Shown in pieces: positions 15,120 to 24,500 of a stretch of DNA of 64,000 bases (positions are counted from its first letter, which is position 1; every line of letters begins with the position of its first letter). This stretch comes from Duganella sp. 1224. GTDB taxonomy: Bacteria; Pseudomonadota; Gammaproteobacteria; Burkholderiales; Burkholderiaceae_D. Under the pieces are notes generated by a model, which made no database searches, had not been told where the DNA came from, and saw nothing but the letters and a program-made list of their open reading frames with translations. Where the stretch lies: assembly GCF_013408245.1 (NCBI RefSeq), contig NZ_JACBYS010000010.1, positions 1-64,000 on the forward strand, in the 5' to 3' direction. A program made the position numbers and the translations under genes.

Positions 15120-15533
15120 ATGCTGATGCAAGTGACCGCCCAAACCTTTGTCCATTCGCTGACGATTTACCTGAAGGATTCTAACGCCTACGGCAACACC
15201 TATTTCGCGCGCTACTTCGAATGGCAGGGCATCTGCCGCGAAAAGTGGTTCTTCGAGTGCATATCGCGCGACATGCTGCAAAACGAAGGCGTGTTCATCA
15301 CCAAGCACGCCGAGCAGGACTACTTGCAGGAGACTTTCCCGTTCCAGGACATTGCGTGCGAATTGAACGCGTTTGACGTCAGGAAGTGCTCATTCTGGCT
15401 GGAGTTCCGCTTTTATGCGGACGGCAAGCCGGTATCGGTGGGGCGCCAGCAAATCGTCTTTGCCAACCATGCCAAGCAGATCACGGCCTTGCCTGAGCCG
15501 GTCATCGCCAGCATCAAGCGCTACGTGAAATAA
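15120..15533 (+). CDS. Hot-dog acyl thioesterase, enediyne (CalE7/DynE7)-like
   Basis: This 137-aa single-domain protein would hydrolyse acyl-CoA or acyl-carrier-protein thioesters. The segment AYGNTYFARYFEWQGICREKWF closely resembles the signature of the CalE7/DynE7 thioesterases of enediyne polyketide pathways rather than the DxxGHVNN motif of YbgC-type enzymes. GAAGGAG (15106-15112) is 7 nt before ATG 15120. No polyketide synthase is near, so the substrate is unknown. It is divergent from the histidine kinase; the gap contains an inverted repeat AACTTCC/GGAAGTT (15044-15050, 15073-15079). Confidence 0.75.
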   Translation: MLMQVTAQTFVHSLTIYLKDSNAYGNTYFARYFEWQGICREKWFFECISRDMLQNEGVFITKHAEQDYLQETFPFQDIACELNAFDVRKCSFWLEFRFYADGKPVSVGRQQIVFANHAKQITALPEPVIASIKRYVK

Positions 15534-15538
15534 GCGGA

Positions 15539-15560
15539 GGGCGGGCCGGTCGGCCCGCCC
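15539..15560. terminator. GC-rich hairpin between convergent genes
   Basis: GGGCGGGCC (15539-15547), loop GGTC, GGCCCGCCC (15552-15560), a perfect 9-bp stem lying 5 bp from each flanking stop codon. There is no T-run in either direction, so termination efficiency is uncertain. Confidence 0.55.
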
Positions 15561-15565
15561 GGGGA

Positions 15566-17371
15566 TTACTGCTGGGTAGCGATCCAGCGGTCGACTTTTT
15601 CCTCCAGCAGCGCCAGCGGCAGCGTGCCGTCGCCCAGCACCACCGCGTGGAAGGCTGGCAGGCTGAACTTGGCGCCCAGCGCCTTCTCGGCGCGCGCGCG
15701 CAGTTCCTGGATCTTCAGCGAGCCGACCTTGTAGCCCAGTGCCTGACCCGGCCACGCCATGTAGCGTTCGGTTTCAGTCTTGGCAACCACGTCGTAGCCC
15801 AGCGTGTCCTTCATGTACTGGATGCTTTGCTCGCGGGTCCAGCCTTGTGCGTGCATGCCGGTGTCCACCACCAGGCGCACGGCACGCAGCATCTCGTCGT
15901 TCAGGTGGCCAAAGTACTGGGCCGGATCGTCAAACAGGCCCATTTCCTTGCCCAGCGTTTCCGCGTACAGCGCCCAGCCTTCGGTAAAGGCGTTGTTGCC
16001 GCCGTATTTGCGGAAGTTGGGCAGGTTCAGTTCCTGCATCAGCGCGATGTGGAAGTGGTGGCCCGGTTTGCCTTCGTGCAGGAACAGCGTGGTCATGCCG
16101 GTGCTGCCGTACTTGGTCGGGTCGTTGACCACCGACCAGAACACGCCCGGACGCGAGCCGTCGCCGGCCGGCGCGGTGTAGTGGTCGGAGGCGGTGGCGC
16201 GGCTCAGTTCCGGTTCCAGGCGCAGATCCAGCCTGGCTTTCGGTTGCAGCGTGAACATCAGCGGCAGCTTGGTGTCCAGCACGTCGTTCAGCTTGTGGTA
16301 GACCGCCTGCACTTCCTCTTCGGTCTTGAACGGGTAGAACTTCGGCTGCGCCGCCACCCACTGCGGCAGGCCGGCGGCCGGACCGTTGTAGCCCAGCTTC
16401 GGTCCCAGGATGGCGAACTGGCCCTGGATGCGCGCCACTTCCTTCAGGCCGATAGCGTGAATTTCATCCGGTTTGAGCGTAGTTGTCGTCGCGTTGGCGA
16501 CACGGGCCTGATACCAGGCGGCGCCGTCCGGCAACGCGCCCAGGCCGGTCGAGGTGCGGCAGGCCGGGAGGTATTCCTTTTCCAGGAAGGCTGACAGGCG
16601 CGCCAGCGCCGGCATCAGCTCGTCATTGATGGTCTTGCGGTAGGCGGCGGTCAGGCGCTGCTTGTCGGCGTCCGAGAACGTGGCCGGCAGCTTGGTGATC
16701 GGCGTGTAGTAGATGCTGGCTTCCGGCGTGGCGCTCACCAGGTGCTGGAACTGCGGCAGCGCCGACACCATGATGGCCTTCGGCTGGGTAATGCCTTTTT
16801 TCATGCCCTGGCGCATATTGGCGATGGCCTGGTCGATCCACGCCGGCAGTTGCGACACGCGGCTCAGGTAGGCCTCGTATTCCTTGACGGTCCCGATCGG
16901 CTGCGATGCTTCGCCGCCGGCGTAGTTGGCCAGCGTGACCGGTACGCTGTCCATCTGGTTAATCGGCAGCAGGTGCTCGGGGAAGCGCTCCATGGCGATC
17001 AGGCCCTTCAGCTCGTACTGCAGGATGTCGTAGTTGAGGCGGCCCTTGACGTCCAGTTGATAAGGCTTGATGGCTTGCAGACGCTGCAGGAAACCGCGGT
17101 ACAGCTTGAACTGCGCGGCGCGTTTTGCCGGCGCAATGCTCATGCCCAGTTGGTCGTCGAAGCGGTTGTCGCCGTTCTCGGTGGCGCCGATCGGTTCGAA
17201 GCGGGCGGCCGCGTCGTAGTATTCATCGGCAATCGCCAGCACGGCCTTGTCGGCCGAGGCGGCTACTTCGGCGCTGACTTTGCCGGCGGGCGCGGCGGCG
17301 TGCGCCAGTGGCGCGAAGGCAAGCATCAGGGCGGCGGCGAGAGGGGCGAGAGGGGCGAGACGATGCGTCAT
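15566..17371 (-). CDS. DUF885 family exported metalloprotein (putative peptidase)
   Basis: This 601-aa protein has a cleavable signal peptide (LAPLAAALMLAFAPLAHAAAP) and so is probably periplasmic. The body is a DUF885 domain with the expected zinc-site signature HEGKPGHH (432-439) in FLHEGKPGHHFHIALMQE, followed by the conserved EGWALYAE. Members are thought to be M32/M3-like peptidases, but the substrate is unknown. ATG 17371 is chosen because AAGGA lies 9 nt upstream; an earlier in-frame start (17395) lacks one. It is monocistronic. Confidence 0.85.
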   Translation of the reverse strand: MTHRLAPLAPLAAALMLAFAPLAHAAAPAGKVSAEVAASADKAVLAIADEYYDAAARFEPIGATENGDNRFDDQLGMSIAPAKRAAQFKLYRGFLQRLQAIKPYQLDVKGRLNYDILQYELKGLIAMERFPEHLLPINQMDSVPVTLANYAGGEASQPIGTVKEYEAYLSRVSQLPAWIDQAIANMRQGMKKGITQPKAIMVSALPQFQHLVSATPEASIYYTPITKLPATFSDADKQRLTAAYRKTINDELMPALARLSAFLEKEYLPACRTSTGLGALPDGAAWYQARVANATTTTLKPDEIHAIGLKEVARIQGQFAILGPKLGYNGPAAGLPQWVAAQPKFYPFKTEEEVQAVYHKLNDVLDTKLPLMFTLQPKARLDLRLEPELSRATASDHYTAPAGDGSRPGVFWSVVNDPTKYGSTGMTTLFLHEGKPGHHFHIALMQELNLPNFRKYGGNNAFTEGWALYAETLGKEMGLFDDPAQYFGHLNDEMLRAVRLVVDTGMHAQGWTREQSIQYMKDTLGYDVVAKTETERYMAWPGQALGYKVGSLKIQELRARAEKALGAKFSLPAFHAVVLGDGTLPLALLEEKVDRWIATQQ

Positions 17372-17464
17372 TGTTCTGTGTCCTTGTGGTGGCAAAGTTG
17401 GCCGTTAGCATAAGTCATTGCCCCGGCGGGCAGGAACAAATTTTGTATCAACGGCCAACAAAGA

Positions 17465-18637
17465 CTAGGCCGCCGCCTCCGCGAAGCGGCTTTCGTACAG
17501 CGCCGCCAGCAAGTCCGATTGCGTGACGATGCCGACAAATCGCTGCTCATGGTCGACGATGGGGATGTGATGGAAGCCGGCGTCCGCCATCAGCGGCACC
17601 AGGTCGACGATCGCCGTGTCGACCCGCGCGCTGGCTGGATGCTGGCGCATGATCTGGCCCACCACCTCGGCTTTTTCGGTGTGGCTCACGCCGCTTTTGC
17701 GCAGGAAGCGGCGCAGGCGCCGGCGGATGCCGCTGTAGTCGTCCAGCCCGCCGTGTTCGAGGAAGTCGGTCTGGGTGACGATGCCGATCACCCGCCGGGC
17801 CCGGTTCAACACCGGCAGGCAAGCCACGCGGTGTGCGCGCATCTGCCGCCAGGCCTCGTCCAGCCCGGTGCCGAACTCGGCGCTGACGACGTCGCGCGAC
17901 ATGATGTCGGCGCAGTGGATGATGCCGAAGCGGCGCTGGTAGGCGCGCTGCTCGGTCTGCATGAACAGCGATTCCAGGTCGTCGCGGCTGATGTCCAGCA
18001 CCTGGTTGTGCTGGCGCAGCACCGCGTCCAGGTCTTCCGGCTTGAAGCCCAGCCGCACGGTCGGCACCGCGTCGCTGGTGGCGTGGGGGTTGGTGTGCGC
18101 GTTCTGCTGCGCGTGCGGGTAGACGCGGCCGGTCAGGTTGTTGTAGGTGATGGCCGTCAGCACCAGCAGCACCGAGTCGGCCAGCACCGTCATCAGCACG
18201 AATTCGAAGCCGGCCACCTGCACCGCCGGGCCGCCGATCACCGTGGTCAGCGCCACCGCGCCGCCGGGCGGATGCAGGCAGCGCAGCACGAACATGGCGG
18301 CAATCGCGCCGCCGCAGGCCAGGCCCGCCAGCAATGGCGGCGGCAGGCTGGCGCCGAACCAGCGCACGCAGGCGACGCCGACCAGGCCGCTGACAACATT
18401 GCCGCCGATGACAGACCACGGTTGCGCCAGCGGGCTGGCCGGCAGCGCGAACAGCAGCACCGCCGAGGCGGCGATGGGGGCCACCATGAAAATCGTGGCA
18501 TGGGTGGATTGCAGCAGCAGGTGGCTGAGGACGGTGGTCAGCAGAATGCCGCACAGGGCGCCGACGGAGGCGCGGAATTGTTCGCGGCGGTTCGCCGTCG
18601 GGGCGCTGGGCAGCCAGCTGTCGAAGAAGGCGCGCAT
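17465..18637 (-). CDS. HPP family membrane protein with CBS domain pair
   Basis: This protein of about 390 aa has an N-terminal HPP domain (about 20-170) with four or five membrane segments and the hallmark CLHPPGGAVALT. After a linker it has two CBS domains (about 240-300 and 325-385; HCADIMSRDVVSAEFGTGLDEAW and QIMRQHPASARVDTAIVDLV). HPP proteins have been linked to nitrite transport in cyanobacteria and plants; CBS pairs usually bind adenosyl ligands and gate activity. The transported species here is unknown. Start at ATG 18637; an in-frame TTG at 18646 is less likely. Confidence 0.85.
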   Translation of the reverse strand: MRAFFDSWLPSAPTANRREQFRASVGALCGILLTTVLSHLLLQSTHATIFMVAPIAASAVLLFALPASPLAQPWSVIGGNVVSGLVGVACVRWFGASLPPPLLAGLACGGAIAAMFVLRCLHPPGGAVALTTVIGGPAVQVAGFEFVLMTVLADSVLLVLTAITYNNLTGRVYPHAQQNAHTNPHATSDAVPTVRLGFKPEDLDAVLRQHNQVLDISRDDLESLFMQTEQRAYQRRFGIIHCADIMSRDVVSAEFGTGLDEAWRQMRAHRVACLPVLNRARRVIGIVTQTDFLEHGGLDDYSGIRRRLRRFLRKSGVSHTEKAEVVGQIMRQHPASARVDTAIVDLVPLMADAGFHHIPIVDHEQRFVGIVTQSDLLAALYESRFAEAAA

Positions 18638-18686
18638 GTGCGTCAAATCAAGTACTTGAAATGACGCATTATCTCATGGATGCACT

Positions 18687-19163
18687 TTATTGGTGCGACA
18701 CCAGCCACAGCGGCAGGGAGGTGGTGATTTTGATCTGCTCCATCGAAAACGCCGACGAGACGCCGGTGAGCTGCACGGACTTGATCAATTTCTTGTAAAA
18801 CCGGTCATAACCGGCGATGTCGCTCGTGACCACCTTCAGCAGATAGTCGACATCGCCGCTCATGCGATGAAACTCCTGCACTTCCGGCAAGGCCGCCACG
18901 GCGGCGGCAAAGCGCGCAAACCATTTTTCGTCGTGCTGGGTGGTGCGGATGCTGACGAACACCGTCACCGGCAGGCCGACCTTGTTGCGGTTGACGATGG
19001 CCACCCGGTTCTCGATATAGCCTTCCTCCTCCAGGCGGCGCAGCCGTTTCCAGCACGGCGTGGAGGACAATCCTACCTGCTCGCTGAGCTGGGCAACGGA
19101 CAGCGTGCCGTCCCGTTGCAGCGCGTCCAGGATGGCATAGTCGTAGCGGTCAAGTTGATTCAT
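18687..19163 (-). CDS. Lrp/AsnC family transcriptional regulator
   Basis: This 158-aa protein has an N-terminal HTH (DYAILDALQRDGTLSVAQLSEQVGLSSTPCWKRLRRLEEEGYI) and a C-terminal RAM/AsnC ligand domain (about 65-150; VFVSIRTTQHDEKWFARFAAAV...MSGDVDYLLKVV). Such proteins sense amino acids and act as octamers. It is divergent from the cysteine desulfurase fusion across a 99-bp AT-rich gap (19164-19262), so it may control that gene and itself, perhaps in response to cysteine or another amino acid; this is inference. Confidence 0.9.
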   Translation of the reverse strand: MNQLDRYDYAILDALQRDGTLSVAQLSEQVGLSSTPCWKRLRRLEEEGYIENRVAIVNRNKVGLPVTVFVSIRTTQHDEKWFARFAAAVAALPEVQEFHRMSGDVDYLLKVVTSDIAGYDRFYKKLIKSVQLTGVSSAFSMEQIKITTSLPLWLVSHQ

Positions 19164-19262
19164 GCTAAGAATGTTCAAAAAAGAGAATGGGGCATCTACA
19201 TATTATGCTGCCGCGCAAAATTTTGGTACGACTATTTCCGCATAACTGCGTAAGCTATATGG

Positions 19263-21362
19263 ATGACTACCGAAATCTACCTCGACAGCAACGCCACCAG
19301 TGTTGTTTTGCCCGCCGCGATCAGCGCCGCCACCGACGCCATGGGCCAGCGTTACGGCAATCCCAGCAGCACCCACGCGACCGGGCTCAAGGCCAAGGTT
19401 ATCCTGGATGAGGCGCGCGCCTGCGCCGCGCGCCTGCTGGGCGTGGGCAACGGCCGGCTGATGTTCAACAGCGGCGCCACCGAAGGCATCCAGACCGCCG
19501 TGCTGTCGTCGCTGGTCGCGTTGCGCGAGCGCCGCGATGCGGGCGAGGCCATCGGCACGCTGCTGGTCTACGGCGCCACCGAACACAAGGCGGTGCCGGA
19601 AAGCCTGGCGCACTGGAACCGCCTGCTGGGCCTGAACCTGACGCTGCACCAGCTGCCGGTCGACCATGAAGGCGCGCACAGCCTGAGCGCGCTGCGCGAG
19701 GTGGCGCCACGGGCGGCCATGGTCTGCACCATGGCGGCCAACAATGAAACCGGTGTCATCTCCGACCTGGGCGGCATCGAAGCGGTGCTGGCGGACAGCG
19801 GCAGCCAGGCCTACTGGATGGTCGACTGCGTCCAGGGCCTGGGCAAGCTCAAGCTGGATCTGTCGTCTACCCGCATCGATTACGCGCCGTTCTCCGGTCA
19901 TAAGCTGAATGCGCCGAAAGGCATCGGCATGCTGTACGTGCGCGCCGGCGCCCCGTTCACCGCGCTGATCCAGGGCGGCGGCCAGGAAGCCGGCCAGCGC
20001 TCCGGCACCGAGAACATGGCCGGCATCGCCGCGCTGGGCGCCGTGCTGGCCGCGCTGGAACGCGGCGATACCTTCCGCACCCAGGCCGAGCTGTGCAATT
20101 TTCGCGCGCGTCTGGCGGACAGCCTGCGCGCCGCCTTGCCGGGCGTGGTGTTCAACAACCCGTTCGACAAGTCGCTGCCGACCACGCTGAACTTTGCCGT
20201 GCCCGGCCTGTCGAGCCGCGAGCTGATGGATGTGTTCGACGCCGCCGAAGTGCGCGTCAGCGCCGGCAGCGCCTGCTCCTCGTCCAAGGCCGCGCCCAGC
20301 TATGTGCTGGACGCGATGGGCTTGCCGCTGTGGCGCAGCGCCGGCGCCATCCGCATGTCGTTCGGCCCGTTGACCGATGAGGCCACCATCGCCGCCGCCT
20401 GCGCCCGTATCGAGCGCTGCGGCGCCGCGCTGCGCGCCAGCTGCCTGATCCCGTCCGACCGCACCGCCGTGCCGCACGATGGCCTGCTGCAACTGGGCGT
20501 GGAAGGCGCCTGTAGCTGGATGGCGCTGGACGCCGCCAGCCGCAGCTGCATCGTCATCGATCCGCTGCCGGAACACGCGGCCCGCATCGAGGCCTATGTG
20601 CGCTGCCAGAATTACCAGGTGCAAGCGGTGGTCAGCACGCTGCCGAACGCCGGCCGCGCCATGCTGGTCGAGGCGCTTGGCCGCCACTTCAACCGCGCCG
20701 CCGATGCCGACGAGTACGGTTGGCCATCCAACGCCACGCCGGTCGCGCTGGGCAATGGCGCCGCCGCCAGCGCCATCACGCTGGGCGAGCAGGTGCTGGC
20801 CTGCGTGGCCGGCGGCCAGCTGCGCGCCTACCTGCTGGGCACGCTGGAGGCGGCGCAATTGCCGGCTGTCTCGGTGCGTTTCGCCTTCAGCGCCGGACTG
20901 GCGCAACAGGACCTGCGCGACATCATCAGCGAGCGCACCTTGCTGTGTCCGACGCGCGATGAACAGAATCACTTCTGCACCAGCATCAACGCTGAGCCAG
21001 CGGCAACCATCGCTGCCGACGCACAACTTGACAGCGCCGCGCTGGACGCGTTCCTGCAAGCCCATCCGGACGCCTGCCTGGTCGATGTGCGCGAGCCCTA
21101 TGAATTCGCCGCCACCGTGGCGCCGTTGCCGGCCGGCCGCATGGCGCTGAGCGTGCCGCTGAGCCGGCTGGCCGAGTACGCCAGCGCGTGGCTGCGGGCC
21201 GAGCAGGCGCCGCTGGTGTTCTTCTGCCGCAGCGGCAACCGCAGCATGAAGGCCGCGCTGTGCCTGCGCCGCCTCGGCCATCGCCATGCCTACAGCCTCA
21301 ACGGCGGGCTGGCGCTGGCGTCACGGCAGTCTCACGCGCAGCCGCTGCCGATGGCGGCGTAA
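19263..21362 (+). CDS. Cysteine desulfurase / dead MBL-fold / rhodanese fusion
   Basis: This 699-aa protein has three regions. Region 1 (1-385) is a class V aminotransferase of IscS/NifS type: PLP lysine K214 in FSGHKLNAPKG, catalytic cysteine C338 in SAGSACSSSK, and start MTTEIYLDSNAT. Region 2 (about 395-565) reads like an ETHE1-type metallo-beta-lactamase fold (CIVIDPLPEHAARIEAYVR, later ERTLLCPTRDEQ), but the metal motif HxHxDH is replaced by STLPNAG, so it should not bind iron. Region 3 (about 580-690) is a rhodanese domain with active cysteine C655 in FCRSGNRS. The fusion would let a persulfide pass from desulfurase to rhodanese; partners are unknown. ATG 19259 in another frame gives only a short peptide. 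Confidence 0.9.
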   Translation: MTTEIYLDSNATSVVLPAAISAATDAMGQRYGNPSSTHATGLKAKVILDEARACAARLLGVGNGRLMFNSGATEGIQTAVLSSLVALRERRDAGEAIGTLLVYGATEHKAVPESLAHWNRLLGLNLTLHQLPVDHEGAHSLSALREVAPRAAMVCTMAANNETGVISDLGGIEAVLADSGSQAYWMVDCVQGLGKLKLDLSSTRIDYAPFSGHKLNAPKGIGMLYVRAGAPFTALIQGGGQEAGQRSGTENMAGIAALGAVLAALERGDTFRTQAELCNFRARLADSLRAALPGVVFNNPFDKSLPTTLNFAVPGLSSRELMDVFDAAEVRVSAGSACSSSKAAPSYVLDAMGLPLWRSAGAIRMSFGPLTDEATIAAACARIERCGAALRASCLIPSDRTAVPHDGLLQLGVEGACSWMALDAASRSCIVIDPLPEHAARIEAYVRCQNYQVQAVVSTLPNAGRAMLVEALGRHFNRAADADEYGWPSNATPVALGNGAAASAITLGEQVLACVAGGQLRAYLLGTLEAAQLPAVSVRFAFSAGLAQQDLRDIISERTLLCPTRDEQNHFCTSINAEPAATIAADAQLDSAALDAFLQAHPDACLVDVREPYEFAATVAPLPAGRMALSVPLSRLAEYASAWLRAEQAPLVFFCRSGNRSMKAALCLRRLGHRHAYSLNGGLALASRQSHAQPLPMAA

Positions 21363-21382
21363 GCCAGGTTTCCTTCCTTTGC

Positions 21383-21409
21383 AGGACCGCGCAAGCGGTC
21401 CTTTTTTTT
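21383..21409 (+). terminator. Intrinsic terminator after the desulfurase fusion
   Basis: AGGACCGC (21383-21390), GCAA tetraloop, GCGGTCCT (21395-21402), followed by a T-run to 21409. It lies 20 nt after the stop codon. Confidence 0.92.
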
Positions 21410-21422
21410 GCCAACTTCGTTA

Positions 21423-21480
21423 TGTACGTCACCGTACAGTCTCCTTGCGTGCGCCAGCGTACGATTGCTTGGCCCATAAT
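21423..21480 (+). promoter_or_regulatory. Dyad and -10-like box upstream of the glucan synthase gene
   Basis: TGTAC-N6-GTACA (21423-21438) is a perfect 5-bp dyad that could be an operator. CATAAT (21475-21480) is a good -10, but no convincing -35 lies at the right distance. The start codon of the large gene follows 33 nt later. Weak evidence. Confidence 0.3.
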
Positions 21481-21512
21481 TTTTCATTCGCCGAGTCCAA
21501 GCGAGGTCCAAG

Positions 21513-24500
21513 TTGAACAAGTCCAATCCCTTATTGCCCGAGATGACCATGGGCTTCCGCGAATCCCAAACCGGCTCCCTGGTGTCCGACGACGACGATG
21601 AGGACTTGCCGCTGCGGGCGGAGCTCTTCAGCGCCGCGCAAATGGCGGCGCACGGCAAGACGCTGGCCCAGCATCATGAACTGAGCAAGCGCGGCGGCCG
21701 CGACCGCCTGCTGTCGCGGCTGGCGGAAAACGCCGCCGTCATCGATGCCACCTGCGACGATCTGACCGCGGCCGTCAAGGCCGGGCGCCAGATCACGCCG
21801 GCCTCCGAGTGGCTGCTGGACAATTTTTATTTAATCGAAGAACAGATCCGCATCGCCCGCCGCCACCTGCCCAAGGACTACAGCAAGGAGCTGCCGCGCC
21901 TGGGTAAGGGCGCGCCCGACGGCTGCCCGCGCGTCTACAAGATCGCGCTGGAAATCATCTCGCACGGCGACGGCCGGGTCGATCCCGAATCGCTGTGCCG
22001 CTTTGTCGACGCCTACCAGGAAGTGGCCACGCTCAAACTCGGCGAGCTGTGGGCGATTCCCATCATGCTGCGCCTGGCGCTGATCGAGAACCTGCGCCGC
22101 GTGGCCGCGCGCGTGGCCGAGAACCGCATCCAGCGCGACCTCGCCAACACCTGGGCCGACCAGATGACCGAGATCGCCGAGAAAAATCCGAGCGGCCTGA
22201 TTCTGATGGTGGCGGACATGGCGCGTTCCAACCCGCCCATCACCAGCGCCTTCGTGGCCGAACTGGCGCGCCGCCTGCAGGGGCAAAGCCCGGCGCTGAC
22301 CTTGGCGCTGACCTGGATCACGCACCGCCTGGCGGAAACCGGCCAGACCATCGAGCAGCAGATCCAGGCCGAGATCCAGCAGCAGGCGGCCGAGCAGGTG
22401 TCGATCGCCAACAGCATCGGCAGCCTGCGCTTCCTCGGCACCATGGACTGGCAGGAGTTCGTTGAAACCATGAGCAAGGTCGAACAGACCTTGCGCCAGG
22501 ACCCGGCCGACATCTACGGCAAAATGGAATTCGCCACGCGCGACCAGTACCGCCACGCCATCGAAAAAATCGCCAAGCGCTCGCGCTTCACCGAACTGGA
22601 AGTGGCGCAGCAGGCGCTGGCGCTGGCCCAGGCGCACCACGGCAGCGGCGATTCGCGCCATGGCCACGTGGGCTTCTACCTGATCGGCGGCGGCCTGGCC
22701 GCGCTGGAAAAACAGACGCAGATGCGCCGGCCATGGCTGGAAGCGGCGCAGCAGACCAGCAGCGCCTCGCCGCTGACGTCCTACCTCGGCGCCATCGCCG
22801 CCATCTCGCTGGTGTCGACCGCGCTGCTGCTGGAGCGCGCCGCCTTCGATGGCGTGCATGGCTTTGTGCTGTTCGCGCTCGGCCTTCTGGCGCTGCTGGG
22901 CAGCAGCCACCTGGCGCTGAACCTGGTGAACTGGGTGGCCACGCTGGTCACCCATCCGCGCCCCTTGCCGCGCATGGATTTCAAGGACGGCATTCCGTCC
23001 GACGCGCGCGCCATCGTGGTGGTGCCAACGCTGGTGTACAGCAAGGAGAACATCGAGGACCTGTTCGAGCAGATGGAAGTGCGCTTCCTCGCCAACCGCG
23101 ATCCCAACCTGATGTTTTGCCTGCTGACCGATTTCGCCGACGCCCGGTCCGAGAAGATGCCGAACGACGAGGCGCTGGTCGAGCAGCTCAAGCGCTGCAC
23201 CGCGCACCTCAATCACAAATACGCCAACGGCTCGCCGCACGCGCCGTTCCTGCTGCTGCACCGCCCGCGCATGTGGAATCCGCAGGAAGGCGTGTGGATG
23301 GGCTATGAGCGCAAGCGCGGCAAGCTGGAAGACCTGAACCGCTTCCTGCGCGGCGGCGCACGCGACAAATTCTCGGTGGTGGTGGGCGACACCTCGGAGC
23401 TGGAAAGCATCCGCTACGTCATCACGCTGGACACCGACACCCAACTGCCGCGCGACGCCGCCAAACAGTTCGTCGCCACCATGCAGCACCCGCTCAACCG
23501 TCCACGCGTGGACATGCAGCGCGGCCGCGTGACCGAAGGCTACGGCATCCTGCAGCCGCGCGTCGCGGTAGCGCTACCGAGCGAAAACGCCTCGCGCTAC
23601 GAGAAGCTGTGCGGCGGCGAACCGGGCATCGACCCGTACACCCGCACCGTGTCGGACGTCTACCAGGACGTGTTCTTCGAAGGCTCCTTCATCGGCAAGG
23701 GCATCTACGATGTCGACGTGTTCCAGCAGGTGCTGGGCGGCCGTCTGCCGGAAAACAAGATCCTCAGCCACGACCTGTTGGAAGGCTGCTACGTGCGCGC
23801 CGGCCTGCTGAGCGACGCCCAGTTGTACGAAGCCTATCCGACCCGCTACAGCGAGGACGTGACGCGCCGCCAGCGCTGGATCCGCGGCGACTGGCAGCTG
23901 ATCGGCTGGCTGGCCGGCCGCGTGCCGAGCGGCCGTGGCCGGCGTGAACGCAATCCGCTGTCGCTGCTGTCGCGCTGGAAGCTGTTCGACAACCTGCGCC
24001 GCAGCCTGACCGCGCCGGCGCTGGTGCTGTCGTTGATCACCGCGTGGCGCTGGCTGCCGGATCCGTGGATGTGGACTGGCGCCGTGCTGACCGTGATCTT
24101 CCTGCCGCCGTTGGTCAGCCTGGTGTATGACCTGTGCCGCCGTCCGCGCGACACCTTGTGGAGCCAGCATATCCGCGCCTCGCTGCGGCGTGGCGGTCTG
24201 CAGTTCTCGCACGCGGTGCTGATGCTGGCCTTCCTGCCGTACGAAGCCTACTTCAGCATGGACGCCATTTTGCGCAGCCTGTGGCGCAGCTTCGTCTCGC
24301 ACCGCAAGCTGCTGGAATGGCGCGCCTCCGCGCTGGCGCGCCAGGCCGACGGCAGCGTGAACACCTGGCGCACCATGTGGTTCGCGCCGGTGCTGGCGCT
24401 GTTCGTCGGCGGCGCGCTGCTGGGCTGGCGCCCGGCCAGCCTGCCGGCGGCCGCGCTGTTCCTGCTGGCGTGGCTGGTGGCACCGGCTATCGCCGACTGG

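Noticed and set aside
19203..21287. A 694-codon open frame antisense to the desulfurase fusion
   Set aside because: Low-complexity His/Gly/Arg-rich product with no family, opposite a gene with three intact domain signatures.
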